From: CAZQSS01 sp964596405
GTDB taxonomy: Bacteria; Patescibacteriota; Patescibacteriia; Magasanikbacterales; UBA10003
NCBI GenBank assembly: GCA_964596405.1
Contig: CAZQSS010000021.1
Span: 1-14,314, forward strand
Length of the DNA: 14,314 bases
Direction: 5' to 3'
In this document: piece after piece, positions 6,581 to 13,308 of the stretch
How the letters are laid out: each line of letters starts with the position of its first letter
How positions within the stretch are numbered: the first letter of the stretch is position 1
Translations under genes and position numbers: made by a program
The notes under the pieces: model-generated
Seen by the model: only the letters and a program-made list of their open reading frames with translations
What the model was told of the DNA's origin: nothing
Databases searched by the model: none

Positions 6581-7363
6581 ATGAAGCAATTTATTTTCTT
6601 TATACTAATATCCTCGGCCATTGTTTTTGGCATTATTTACAGTTTTAGTAACTCTAATCAAAGCGATTATGACAAAAACTCGGCCAAGAGCGATTTAATT
6701 TTTGGCGACAGCACTTTAGAGCGGGCCGTGGCTCAAAAACAAGAGCCAACGAGCGGCGCGCCGGGTATTGTCGTTCCACCCTCCGGGGTTGAAATAAATA
6801 AAGATATGAGATATGTAGCCGTGCTTAAAACAACCGCGGGCGATATTGCCGTGGAATTGAATATTCAAGAAACGCCCAATACCGTTGCCAACTTTATTCA
6901 TTTGGCCCGGAAGAATTTTTATAACGATACTATTTTTCACCGGGCGATTAAAGATTTTATGATTCAGGGCGGCGACCCCAAAGGGGACGGCACCGGCGGC
7001 CCGGGCTATCAGTTTCCTGACGAGCCGTTTGAGGGTGATTACACGCGCGGCACCGTGGCCATGGCCAATGCCGGCCCCAATACCAACGGCAGCCAGTTTT
7101 TTATTATGCATCAAGATAAACCGTTACCCAAAAATTATGTGATTTTCGGCCACGTTATTAAGGGTATTGAGGTGGTGGATAAAATTGCCGGGGCGGCCGT
7201 AGAAGCGGGGCCGGGCGGCGAGGCGTCTAAACCGGTGACGCCGGTGGTGGTCAAGCAGGTGGAGATTGTGGAGGTGGCGCCGAATGGGGGCAGTCCCAGT
7301 AGTCAGCGCACCAGCCCACCCGTTATTCCGGCCGTTACGCAAGATCAAGACACAGAAAGATAA
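6581..7363 (+). CDS. Membrane-anchored peptidyl-prolyl cis-trans isomerase, cyclophilin type
   Basis: Cyclophilins catalyse cis-trans isomerisation of Xaa-Pro bonds and help protein folding. Residues 3-22 form one hydrophobic segment (FIFFILISSAIVFGIIYSF), a signal anchor or uncleaved signal; there is no lipobox Cys. A polar linker of about 50 residues leads to the cyclophilin domain (about 76-232), with FHRAIKDFMIQGGDP (119-133, active-site Arg121) and NGSQFFI (169-175). The cyclosporin-contact Trp region reads LPKNYVIFG (182-190), without Trp, as in many bacterial forms. A Ser/Pro-rich tail of about 28 residues ends the protein, so it probably acts outside the cytoplasmic membrane. There is no SD; the start follows an extended -10 by only 11 bases. 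It ends 8 bp before the MFS-like gene, so the two are probably co-transcribed. Confidence 0.92.
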   Translation: MKQFIFFILISSAIVFGIIYSFSNSNQSDYDKNSAKSDLIFGDSTLERAVAQKQEPTSGAPGIVVPPSGVEINKDMRYVAVLKTTAGDIAVELNIQETPNTVANFIHLARKNFYNDTIFHRAIKDFMIQGGDPKGDGTGGPGYQFPDEPFEGDYTRGTVAMANAGPNTNGSQFFIMHQDKPLPKNYVIFGHVIKGIEVVDKIAGAAVEAGPGGEASKPVTPVVVKQVEIVEVAPNGGSPSSQRTSPPVIPAVTQDQDTER

Positions 7364-7371
7364 ATATCTTT

Positions 7372-8580
7372 ATGTTTTTAAGGAATCTTAATCACCACTT
7401 ACATCTCCGCTTCTTTAAAAATAAAGAAGTGGATTCTTTATACTTTACTTCCGCCTTGGTAAATTTTGCCGGCGGTCTCAACGGCGTTTTTGTGCCGATT
7501 TATTTTTGGCAGATGGGATTGCCTTTTTGGCAAATATTATTTTATTATTTTTTGATGTCGTTGTATTTTATTGTTGCCGCTTTTCTTTTTCTGCCGATAT
7601 TGCGCCGCTTAAGCGACAAAATGATGATGTTTTTGGGTGTCCCGTTCATCGTTTTATACTATGTCGGGTTAGGTTTAGTTGGCGGTACCCCGGTTTTATT
7701 TTATTTGTTGCCGGCTGCGGCCGCCATTGGCAGCCTGTTGTTTAATTTAGGTTACCACATAGATTTTAATTGCGTGGCCGACGGCGATTGTTTGGGGCGC
7801 GAAGTAGGCATGCGGCAGACGATTGATTATTTAGTGCGGTTTTCCGCGCCGGCTCTGGGTGGATTTTTAATCAGTTTTTTTGGTTTTCAAAACAGCTTTT
7901 TTGTCAGCGTCGGCATATTTTTTGTCGCGATTATTCCCTTATTCTTTTTCCCCAAACGAAAGATGGCTTTAAATCTTACCGGTCGTTCAGTTTTAGGCAA
8001 TCTGTTTGATAAGAAAATTTTACCGTTCAATTTGTCCAGTATCGGTTATGCCATGGAAACAAACGTAGGCGGAATAGTTTGGCCGTTTTTTGTTTTCTTG
8101 ACTATGGGTGATATTAGAAGCTTCGGCGGAATAATTTCCGCCGGTTTGCTTGTCGGTTCGGTGGTTAATTATCTGGTGGGTTACTTTTCCGACAAAGGCG
8201 ATAGCCGGAAGATTTTTACGTGGTCCACGGCGGTATTTTCTTTGATTTGGTTTGTCAGAATTTTTTTAACTAAAGCCTGGATGGTGGCGGGGGCGCATTT
8301 GGGAGCGGGTGTGGTTTATTCGGCCCTTTTGGTTCCGTGGGCCAGAAAGTATTACCGAGTCGCCCGTCAGATGAACGACGCCTGCTCTTTTATTTTAAGC
8401 CAAGAGATACTATACCATTTGGCGCGTTTAATTTTTTTGCCGGGCCTGATGCTTCTGGCGTATATGCTGCCCGGCCTCGCTTTTTTTCGCGTCGCCTTTA
8501 TTTTGGGCGCCTTGGTCACTTTATTATTTCTTTTTGCCAACAAAATTCATACCGGGGCGCTTAATGTTTCTAAAGTTTAG
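7372..8580 (+). CDS. MFS-like multi-spanning membrane protein
   Basis: A 402-aa protein with roughly 10-12 hydrophobic segments, typical of the major facilitator superfamily: paired helices, a short charged cytoplasmic loop (LRRLSDK, near residues 77-83) after an early pair, a central PKRK loop (near residue 195) splitting two halves, and YFSDKGDSRK after a later helix, where the SDK echoes the conserved loop between helices 2 and 3. The substrate cannot be told. It begins right after a perfect AAAGATA/TATCTTT palindrome (7356-7371) that spans the cyclophilin stop codon, and it has no SD, so it probably depends on transcription and perhaps translation of the gene before it. The next gene starts after a 140-bp gap that holds a repeat element. 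Confidence 0.82.
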   Translation: MFLRNLNHHLHLRFFKNKEVDSLYFTSALVNFAGGLNGVFVPIYFWQMGLPFWQILFYYFLMSLYFIVAAFLFLPILRRLSDKMMMFLGVPFIVLYYVGLGLVGGTPVLFYLLPAAAAIGSLLFNLGYHIDFNCVADGDCLGREVGMRQTIDYLVRFSAPALGGFLISFFGFQNSFFVSVGIFFVAIIPLFFFPKRKMALNLTGRSVLGNLFDKKILPFNLSSIGYAMETNVGGIVWPFFVFLTMGDIRSFGGIISAGLLVGSVVNYLVGYFSDKGDSRKIFTWSTAVFSLIWFVRIFLTKAWMVAGAHLGAGVVYSALLVPWARKYYRVARQMNDACSFILSQEILYHLARLIFLPGLMLLAYMLPGLAFFRVAFILGALVTLLFLFANKIHTGALNVSKV

Positions 8581-8581
8581 A

Positions 8582-8723
8582 TATGCCCAGTAATACAACC
8601 CCGCAAGTTTTGCTTCGCGAAACATAAAAGACGTTTTGATACTACTAGACTGTCCAAATTAAAAAAAAATTAATTTAAAATCCCCGAATGATGAAATCAT
8701 GCGGGGTTGATATACTGGGTATG
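8582..8723 (+). mobile_element. Short non-coding element with the same ends as the GIY-YIG element
   Basis: The left end (8582-8602) is identical over 21 bp to 9474-9494, and the right end (8703-8723) is identical over 21 bp to 9776-9796. The two ends are imperfect inverted repeats of each other (16 of 21 positions). The interior has no GIY-YIG gene: the ATG in the left end opens only a 14-codon frame (MPSNTTPQVLLRET, then stop). The interior holds a small hairpin around 8609-8625, an A-rich tract, and a hairpin (8682-8692 with 8696-8706) that reads as a terminator on the minus strand. It could be a deletion derivative of the longer copy, an empty version of the site, or a non-autonomous relative; the sequence does not decide between these. 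Confidence 0.65.
8707..8716 (+). promoter_or_regulatory. Extended -10 inside the element, placing transcription start at the ATG of the next gene
   Basis: TTGATATACT contains TG-A-TATACT, an extended -10. The ATG at 8721 begins five bases after it, which is about where RNA polymerase would start, so the mRNA would be leaderless. No -35 is evident. The same arrangement and spacing recur before dut. Confidence 0.6.
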
Positions 8724-9485
8724 TCCCAATATTACAACGCGCGCCGGACGCGCAATATGTTTAATCCGGAAGCAAACGAGAGTTTTAGAATTAGCCGTTC
8801 CAAAATTGATTCATTTTTAAATTGCCCCCGTTGTTTTTATATGGATCGGCGTTTGGGCGTGGATCGGCCGCCGGGTTTTCCGTTTTCTTTAAATTCGGCC
8901 GTGGATCATTTGCTCAAAAAAGAATTTGATATCCATCGCGCCGCCCAGACCATCCATCCGTTAATGAAGTCTTATGGAATTAAAGCCGTGCCCTTTGCTC
9001 ATGAAAAAATGAATGAGTGGCGGGAAAATTTTAAGGGCGTGCAATTTTATCACGAACCCACCAACTTGGTTATCACCGGCGCGGTTGACGATGTTTGGAT
9101 TAATTCGCAAAAAGAGTTGCTAGTGGTAGATTATAAAGCCACCAGCAAGGCAACGGAAGTGAATATTGACGCCGATTGGCAAATCGGGTATAAACGGCAA
9201 ATGGAAGTTTATCAATGGCTTTTGCGCCAAAACGGTTTTAGGGTTTCTGACACCGGATATTTCGTTTATGTCAATGGCAAAACCGACCGCGCGGCCTTTG
9301 ATGGTCGGTTGGAATTTGATGTCAAAATCATACCCTACGTTGGTCAGGCGGCCTGGGTCGACAAGACTTTGTCCGAGTTGAAAAAATGTTTGATGGAGCC
9401 CAAAATTCCGGCGCCGGCCGCCGAGTGTGATTATTGTAATTATCGGCAAGCCGCCCAGGATGTAGAAAAAAATTATGCCCAGTAA
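8721..9485 (+). CDS. PD-(D/E)XK nuclease superfamily protein with paired CxxC (Cas4/RecB-like)
   Basis: A 254-aa predicted nuclease of the RecB/AddB/Cas4 fold. Motif II is ITGAVDDVWI (Asp123/124), motif III is VVDYKAT (Asp137, Lys139), and the QxxxY motif follows (Gln160, Tyr164). Two Cys pairs, CPRC (35-38) near the N-terminus and CDYC (236-239) near the C-terminus, are placed as in members of this fold that hold an iron-sulfur cluster. There is no CRISPR array or cas gene nearby, so a Cas4 role is not supported; DNA repair or processing is more likely. The frame is open from 8688, but that lies in a hairpin; ATG 8721 follows an extended -10 and the remaining sequence starts MSQYYNARRT. The last 11 bases overlap the GIY-YIG start. 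Confidence 0.85.
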   Translation: MSQYYNARRTRNMFNPEANESFRISRSKIDSFLNCPRCFYMDRRLGVDRPPGFPFSLNSAVDHLLKKEFDIHRAAQTIHPLMKSYGIKAVPFAHEKMNEWRENFKGVQFYHEPTNLVITGAVDDVWINSQKELLVVDYKATSKATEVNIDADWQIGYKRQMEVYQWLLRQNGFRVSDTGYFVYVNGKTDRAAFDGRLEFDVKIIPYVGQAAWVDKTLSELKKCLMEPKIPAPAAECDYCNYRQAAQDVEKNYAQ

Positions 9486-9783
9486 TACAACCCCCAGTGT
9501 GTTCTTCTACTATGTTTATGTTCTGGAAAGTTTGAAAGACAAAGAAAGATATGTCGGCTACACAGAGAACCTTAAAAGAAGACTAGAAGAACACAAAAAG
9601 GGCCTATCATTTGCTACCAGCTTCAGACTACCACTTAAGCTTATTTATTTTGAAGGATGTCTCAATCAAGACGATGCTAAACGCCGTGAACACTACCTCA
9701 AAACTACACAAGGTCGAAGATTTTTAGGATTAAGACTCCAAGAGTATAAACGTTGTCAAAAGGCGTTTAGCTCTGGGGGTTGA
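9475..9783 (+). CDS. GIY-YIG endonuclease domain protein, UPF0213/YhbQ type
   Basis: A 102-aa single-domain protein of the GIY-YIG fold, related to the N-terminal nuclease domain of UvrC and to homing endonucleases. Visible are the GIY-like YYVYVL (residues 12-17), the YIG-like RYVGYT (25-30), NLKRRLEEH (32-40, with the catalytic Arg) and YFEG (58-61). The C-terminal AKRREHYLKTTQGRRFL pattern is typical of the UPF0213 group. The first seven residues (MPSNTTP) and the last four (SSGG) are encoded by the element ends; family members usually begin close to the YYVYVL block. No SD is present, and the start overlaps the previous gene by 11 bases. Whether it cuts DNA and moves its own gene, or acts in repair, cannot be told. 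Confidence 0.88.
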   Translation: MPSNTTPSVFFYYVYVLESLKDKERYVGYTENLKRRLEEHKKGLSFATSFRLPLKLIYFEGCLNQDDAKRREHYLKTTQGRRFLGLRLQEYKRCQKAFSSGG

Positions 9784-9789
9784 TATACT
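9780..9789 (+). promoter_or_regulatory. Extended -10 placing transcription start at the dut ATG
   Basis: The same TTGATATACT as at 8707-8716, again with the ATG (9794) five bases after the -10, consistent with a leaderless dut mRNA. No -35 is evident upstream. Read-through from the genes before is also possible. Confidence 0.6.
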
Positions 9790-9793
9790 GGGT

Positions 9794-10234
9794 ATGAAAT
9801 TAAAAATCAAGCGTGTCGACACCTCTTTGCCCATGCCCAAGTATGAAACCGGCGGTTCGGTGGCTTTTGATGTTTATTCGCGGGAGGATTTGGTCGTTCA
9901 GCCAAAAAAAATGGCACTGGCTCCGGCCAATTTAATTATCTGCACACCACCGGGGTTTATGACACTTGTCGCGGCTCGGAGCAGTTTACCGATTAAAAAA
10001 GGCCTAATGTTAGCCAATGGGGTCGGGGTATTGGATCAGGATTATTGCGGGCCTGACGACGAGTTGTATTTGGAGCTGTATAATTTTGGCGACGCGCCGG
10101 TTGACGTCAAGCGCGGCGAACGTCTGGCCCAGGTTATAATTTTAAAAGTGGAAAAAGTTGAACTGGAAGAAGTGACGGATACGGCCGCGCCAAATCGAAA
10201 GGGGTTGGGTTCTACCGGTGGATATCATCAGTAA
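9794..10234 (+). CDS. dut: dUTP diphosphatase (dUTPase)
   Basis: dUTPase hydrolyses dUTP to dUMP and pyrophosphate, keeping uracil out of DNA and feeding dTMP synthesis; it acts as a homotrimer in the cytosol. All five motifs can be traced in the 146 aa: motif 1 AFDVYS (24-29), motif 2 ARSSLPIKKG (61-70), motif 3 GVGVLDQDYCG (76-86, catalytic Asp81), motif 4 RGERLAQ (107-113) and motif 5 KGLGSTGGY (136-144), where the usual Phe of GFGSTG is Leu. Motif 3 is followed by PDDELYLELYNFG. The ATG follows directly on the repeat-borne -10, with no room for an SD. A strong palindromic terminator follows. A dCTP deaminase is the main alternative because the folds are related, but the complete motif 5 favours dUTPase. 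Confidence 0.93.
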   Translation: MKLKIKRVDTSLPMPKYETGGSVAFDVYSREDLVVQPKKMALAPANLIICTPPGFMTLVAARSSLPIKKGLMLANGVGVLDQDYCGPDDELYLELYNFGDAPVDVKRGERLAQVIILKVEKVELEEVTDTAAPNRKGLGSTGGYHQ

Positions 10235-10244
10235 AAATTGATAA

Positions 10245-10280
10245 AAATTAAAATATCCCCCGCGGGGGATATTTTAATTT
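10245..10280. terminator. Perfect 36-bp palindrome, bidirectional terminator between dut and HU
   Basis: Arms 10245-10262 and 10263-10280 are perfectly complementary: an A/T-rich base and a CCCCCGCGGGGG top. With A's on one side and T's on the other it can stop transcripts from dut (plus) and from the HU gene (minus). Confidence 0.88.
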
Positions 10281-10300
10281 AAAAAGGCCTTTTTAAATTA
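10275..10300. terminator. Second perfect palindrome overlapping the first
   Basis: Centred on AAGGCCTT, perfectly self-complementary over 10275-10300. It shares 10275-10280 with the first palindrome, so the full stems cannot form together. It extends three bases into the stop end of the HU gene and is probably the terminator used by the minus-strand transcript. Confidence 0.7.
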
Positions 10301-10579
10301 CTTTTTTTTCAAAGCATCCTTTAAGGTTTTACCGGCCTTGAATTTAGGAACGGTGACCGGAGGAATTTGAATCTTTTGAGAAGGGTTTTGCGGATTGACG
10401 CCCACGCGACCGGCGCGTCTCTTGGACGAGAAAGTGCCAAAACCGGCGATGACCACCTCACCGCCACTCACTAAAGTGCTGGTGACGATATCAACATAAG
10501 TTTCAATCAAACAGGCGGCTTGTTTTTTGGTGACTTCGCATTTACCCGCTAACACATCGATTAATTCAGCTTTATTCAT
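10298..10579 (-). CDS. hup: HU-family nucleoid-associated DNA-binding protein
   Basis: A 93-aa dimeric, DNA-bending histone-like protein that compacts the nucleoid. The N-terminus MNKAELIDVLAGKCEVTKKQA is the usual HU dimerisation helix; the core GFGTFSSKRRAGRVGVNP matches the family signature, and the beta-arm contains the NPQNPSQKI stretch with the conserved Pro for DNA intercalation. The usual length for HU is 90-99 aa. Unlike the other core genes here it has a strong SD: AAAGGGGGTGA on the minus strand ends three bases before the ATG and matches most of the 16S anti-SD. It starts 27 bases after the ymdB stop; a possible -10 TATGAT overlaps that stop (forward 10606-10611) but no good -35 is seen. 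It could be co-transcribed with ymdB or have its own weak promoter. Confidence 0.95.
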   Translation of the reverse strand: MNKAELIDVLAGKCEVTKKQAACLIETYVDIVTSTLVSGGEVVIAGFGTFSSKRRAGRVGVNPQNPSQKIQIPPVTVPKFKAGKTLKDALKKK

Positions 10580-10606
10580 AGTTCACCCCCTTTCCAAATA
10601 AGAGTA

Positions 10607-11425
10607 TCATAATTTTACTTGTTTTCTGATTAGTTTAATTTTTTTGGTCAGATTAGTTTTAGGATCAACTTCCAGGTACAGGGCATTGACAATCGCTACA
10701 TCCAGTTCCGGCCAATCAAAACGGTCATTGGTTTCATTTAAAAAGCGACTGATGATTACCGATCGTTCCACCCCCAAAACCGTATCGCGCGCGCCGGTCA
10801 TGCCCACATCGGTAATAAAACCGGTGCCGTGTTCCAAAATTTGCGCGTCAGCGGTGGGGATATGAGTGTGCGTGCCCCAGACCGCCGAAACGCGGCCATC
10901 CAAAAGATAGCCCATGGCTACCTGTTCCGAAGTCGCTTCGGTATGAAAATCCACCAGCACAATTTTGTCTTTGACGTTTGAATATTTTCTGAGGATTTTT
11001 TCCATCTCTTGAAAAGGATTGGTTAATTCCAGGTCGCGATCCTCAAACTTGTCTTCAATAAAAACTCGGCCTAATAAGTTTACCACAAGTACGGGTTTTG
11101 TCGCAAGATTTACAAGCTTTTCGCCATAACCTGGCGTGCCTTTGCCAAAATTGGCCGGACGCAGTAAATTTGAGTCTTTTTGTTGCCAAATTTGTTCTAC
11201 GTCGGGTTTGGCAAAAATATGATCGCCGCTCGTAAAGACATCAACGCCCGCCGCTTCCAATTCGGCCAAAGTTTTTGGGGTAACGCCGCTGCCGTGAGCG
11301 ACATTTTCAACATTAGCAATAACCAAATCAGGGTGATAGGTTTTTTTTAGGCTGGGTAGAATTTTTTTGACGGCGTGGCGGCCGGTTTTGCCGACCACAT
11401 CACCGAAGACAAGAAAACGCAACAT
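10607..11425 (-). CDS. ymdB: YmdB-family metallophosphoesterase
   Basis: The 272-aa protein belongs to the TIGR00282/YmdB family, dinuclear-metal phosphoesterases; B. subtilis YmdB hydrolyses 2',3'-cAMP and affects biofilm and motility decisions. Motifs are clear: FGDVVGKTGR (7-16, Asp9), ANVENVAHGSG (37-47, Glu40-Asn41), TSGDH (65-69), DFHTEATSE (159-167, His161), GTHTHIPTAD (184-193, His186, His188) and TDVGMTGARD (205-214). In TSGDH the family commonly has Asn where this has Asp68, so one metal ligand appears substituted. No SD precedes the ATG. It lies downstream of rny across a 141-bp repeat-rich gap, as in the rny-ymdB pair of Firmicutes, which supports a shared role in RNA turnover (inference). 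Confidence 0.92.
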   Translation of the reverse strand: MLRFLVFGDVVGKTGRHAVKKILPSLKKTYHPDLVIANVENVAHGSGVTPKTLAELEAAGVDVFTSGDHIFAKPDVEQIWQQKDSNLLRPANFGKGTPGYGEKLVNLATKPVLVVNLLGRVFIEDKFEDRDLELTNPFQEMEKILRKYSNVKDKIVLVDFHTEATSEQVAMGYLLDGRVSAVWGTHTHIPTADAQILEHGTGFITDVGMTGARDTVLGVERSVIISRFLNETNDRFDWPELDVAIVNALYLEVDPKTNLTKKIKLIRKQVKL

Positions 11426-11454
11426 GGGGGTTTAAATTCTAAGCACGAAGCACG

Positions 11455-11564
11455 AAATCCGAAACAAATTTTAATGACCAAAATTTCAAATTCGAAACGG
11501 TTTAGAATTTAGAAAATTTGGATTTTGATATTGTTTCGGGTTTCGAATTTAGAGTTTCGGATTT
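11455..11564. repeat. A/T-rich nested inverted repeat between rny and ymdB
   Basis: The outer arms AAATCCGAAAC (11455-11465) and GTTTCGGATTT (11554-11564) are perfectly complementary. Inner arms TTCGAAAC (11491-11498) and GTTTCGAA (11540-11547) are too. The rest consists of degenerate TTCGAAA/AATTTC blocks. It looks like a member of an intergenic repeat family, and in the minus-strand transcript it would form a long hairpin between rny and ymdB. Copy number cannot be judged here. Confidence 0.65.
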
Positions 11565-11566
11565 TT

Positions 11567-13090
11567 TTATTTAGCGTATTCAATAATTCTTTTTTCTCTG
11601 ATAACGGTCACTTTAATTTCACCCGGATGCTGGAGTTCGGCTTCAATTTTCAGAGCGATGTCGCGCGCCATTTTGTAAGCGGCCACATCATCAATTTCTT
11701 CCGGTTTGACAAACACACGGACTTCACGGCCGGCCTGAATGGCATAAACTTTTTCAATGCCGGGGAAGGCGTTGGCGGTATTTTCCAGTTCTTCCAAACG
11801 CTGAACGTATTGTTCATAAGTATCGCGGCGAGCGCCCAGGCGCGAGCCGGAGATGGCGTCAGCGGCTTTAACAATGGAAGCAATTAGGGTTTTGGGTTTA
11901 TCTTCGTGGTGGCCCAAAGCGGCGTAAGCGATTTCTTCGTCAAAATTAAATTTCTTCAAAATTTGGTGGCCGATTTCGGGGTGACTGCCTTGAGTTTCAT
12001 GGTCAATGGCTTTACCGATATCGTGGAAAAAGCCGGCTTTTTTAGCCATCACCGCGTCCGCGCCCAACTCTTCGGCAATCATCGCCGAAAGATAGGCGAC
12101 TTCCAAGGAGTGGTTTAAAACATTTTGGCCGAAACTGGTGCGAAATTTTAAGCGGCCGATAATTTGAACCAATTTCGGATCCAGGCCGGTGAAACCTAAC
12201 TGGTAAACAGTCGCGTCGCCGGTTTTTCTGATGTCGGCGGATAATTCCACTTTGGCCGCTGCCACATAATCTTCAATGCGCGCCGGTTGAATGCGGCCGT
12301 CAGCGATTAATTTCTTCAAAGCCAAAGTCGCCACCTGGCGGCGAATCGGGCTGAACCCCGAGACAGTGATAACCGACGGGGTATCATCAATAATCAGTTC
12401 GCAGCCGGTAATTTTTTCAATGGTTTTAATATTGCGGCCTTCTTTGCCGATAATCCGCCCTTTCATTTCGTCATTGGGCAGATCAACGGTCGTGGTGGTG
12501 GTTTCCGCCGTTTGCGAGGCGGCATAACGTTGAATGGAATCCAAAATAATCTCCCGGGCTTTTTGTTCATAAACCTCGGTTGATTCATGTTCCATTTTTA
12601 AGATGCGGCCCATGAGGTCGTCTTTAATTTGAATCTCAACTTTTTTGAAGAGCTCTTCCTTAGCCTCTTCTTTAGAGAGGTTGGCGATGGTTTGCAGTTT
12701 TTGGATTTCTTGATCGCGCAGACCCTCAATTTCAAGTTTTATTTGATTGACTTTATCCACTCTTTCTTGGATTTTTTGCTGTTTGTCTTGCAAATCCAGA
12801 AGTTTTTGATCAAACATTGTCTCGCGTTTTTCCAAACGTTGTTGAATCAGACGCAAATCTTTGCGGCGCAATTCATCTTCATGTTTAGACGCGTCAATCA
12901 TCTGCAGCGCTTTTTCTTTGGCCCGCAGGAGCATTTCTTGCTGTTTGTTTTTGGTTTCGTCAATGATTTTTTGAGCCTTAGCCTCCACCGAGTCGGCTTG
13001 AGTGATGGCGACTTTTTTACGCAAAATATAGCCGATGAGCGCGCCCAACATCAGGCCAAAAAGGGCTAAAATTAAATTTACGATAGACAT
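11567..13090 (-). CDS. rny: Ribonuclease Y
   Basis: RNase Y is a membrane-anchored endoribonuclease that starts mRNA decay. Order of domains in the 507 aa: one N-terminal membrane helix (residues 4-23), a long charged coiled coil (about 30-185), a KH RNA-binding domain with GRIIGKEGRNI (211-221), and an HD domain with NHSLEVAYL (326-334), FFHDIGK (354-360) and GHHEDKP (393-399), the metal and catalytic residues. Length matches the family (about 520). No SD precedes the ATG at 13090. The transcript starts near 13302, leaving a leader of about 210 nt with a hairpin and a possible 20-codon reading frame. The downstream neighbour is ymdB, the same pairing as in Firmicutes. Confidence 0.97.
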   Translation of the reverse strand: MSIVNLILALFGLMLGALIGYILRKKVAITQADSVEAKAQKIIDETKNKQQEMLLRAKEKALQMIDASKHEDELRRKDLRLIQQRLEKRETMFDQKLLDLQDKQQKIQERVDKVNQIKLEIEGLRDQEIQKLQTIANLSKEEAKEELFKKVEIQIKDDLMGRILKMEHESTEVYEQKAREIILDSIQRYAASQTAETTTTTVDLPNDEMKGRIIGKEGRNIKTIEKITGCELIIDDTPSVITVSGFSPIRRQVATLALKKLIADGRIQPARIEDYVAAAKVELSADIRKTGDATVYQLGFTGLDPKLVQIIGRLKFRTSFGQNVLNHSLEVAYLSAMIAEELGADAVMAKKAGFFHDIGKAIDHETQGSHPEIGHQILKKFNFDEEIAYAALGHHEDKPKTLIASIVKAADAISGSRLGARRDTYEQYVQRLEELENTANAFPGIEKVYAIQAGREVRVFVKPEEIDDVAAYKMARDIALKIEAELQHPGEIKVTVIREKRIIEYAK

Positions 13091-13141
13091 AAAAACACTG
13101 GAGCTTGGGGGTTAGAAGCCAGCGTTGAAATACCAAAAATT

Positions 13142-13160
13142 GATTACTTTTTAAGTAATC
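13142..13160 (-). promoter_or_regulatory. Hairpin in the rny leader
   Basis: On the minus strand GATTACTT-AAA-AAGTAATC forms a perfect 8-bp stem followed by AATTTTTGG. It resembles a weak A/T-rich terminator about 50 nt before the rny start, so it could act as an attenuator; it could equally be a simple leader hairpin. The TAA of a 20-codon frame (ATG at forward 13204-13206, stop at 13144-13146) falls inside its 3' arm. That frame has no SD. Confidence 0.4.
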
Positions 13161-13308
13161 CGGGGAAAGAGAGAGAAGAGTTTTGTTTCAGGAGTAAAGG
13201 TTTCATTTGATGGTGATTCTCTAAAATTCCGCTAAACTATCGGATAATTTCAACTATCTTAACTTGCTAAAACCGCCCAAAGCTGATTAATAATTTAAGA
13301 TTGATTTA

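Larger units (their letters stand above)
9474..9796 (+). mobile_element. GIY-YIG-bearing element with short matching ends
   Basis: The ends 9474-9494 and 9776-9796 each match the corresponding end of the non-coding element at 8582-8723 over 21 bp. The start codon of the GIY-YIG gene lies in the left end and its stop codon in the right end, so the gene fills the element exactly. The left end also supplies the last codons and stop of the PD-(D/E)XK gene; the right end supplies the -10 and ATG of dut. I see no direct target-site duplication. GIY-YIG genes of this type occur in many copies in candidate-phyla genomes (known, from memory), which makes mobility plausible, but it is an inference here. 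Confidence 0.6.

Noticed and set aside
8688..8720. Upstream ATG for the PD-(D/E)XK gene
   Set aside because: It lies within a hairpin and upstream of the -10 that would start the transcript at 8721.
8721..9485. Cas4 and a CRISPR locus
   Set aside because: The fold and Cys pairs resemble Cas4, but there is no repeat-spacer array and no cas gene in the window.
12629..13069. Plus-strand frame opposite the RNase Y coiled coil
   Set aside because: A long antisense frame caused by the biased codons of the coiled coil; rny itself is certain.
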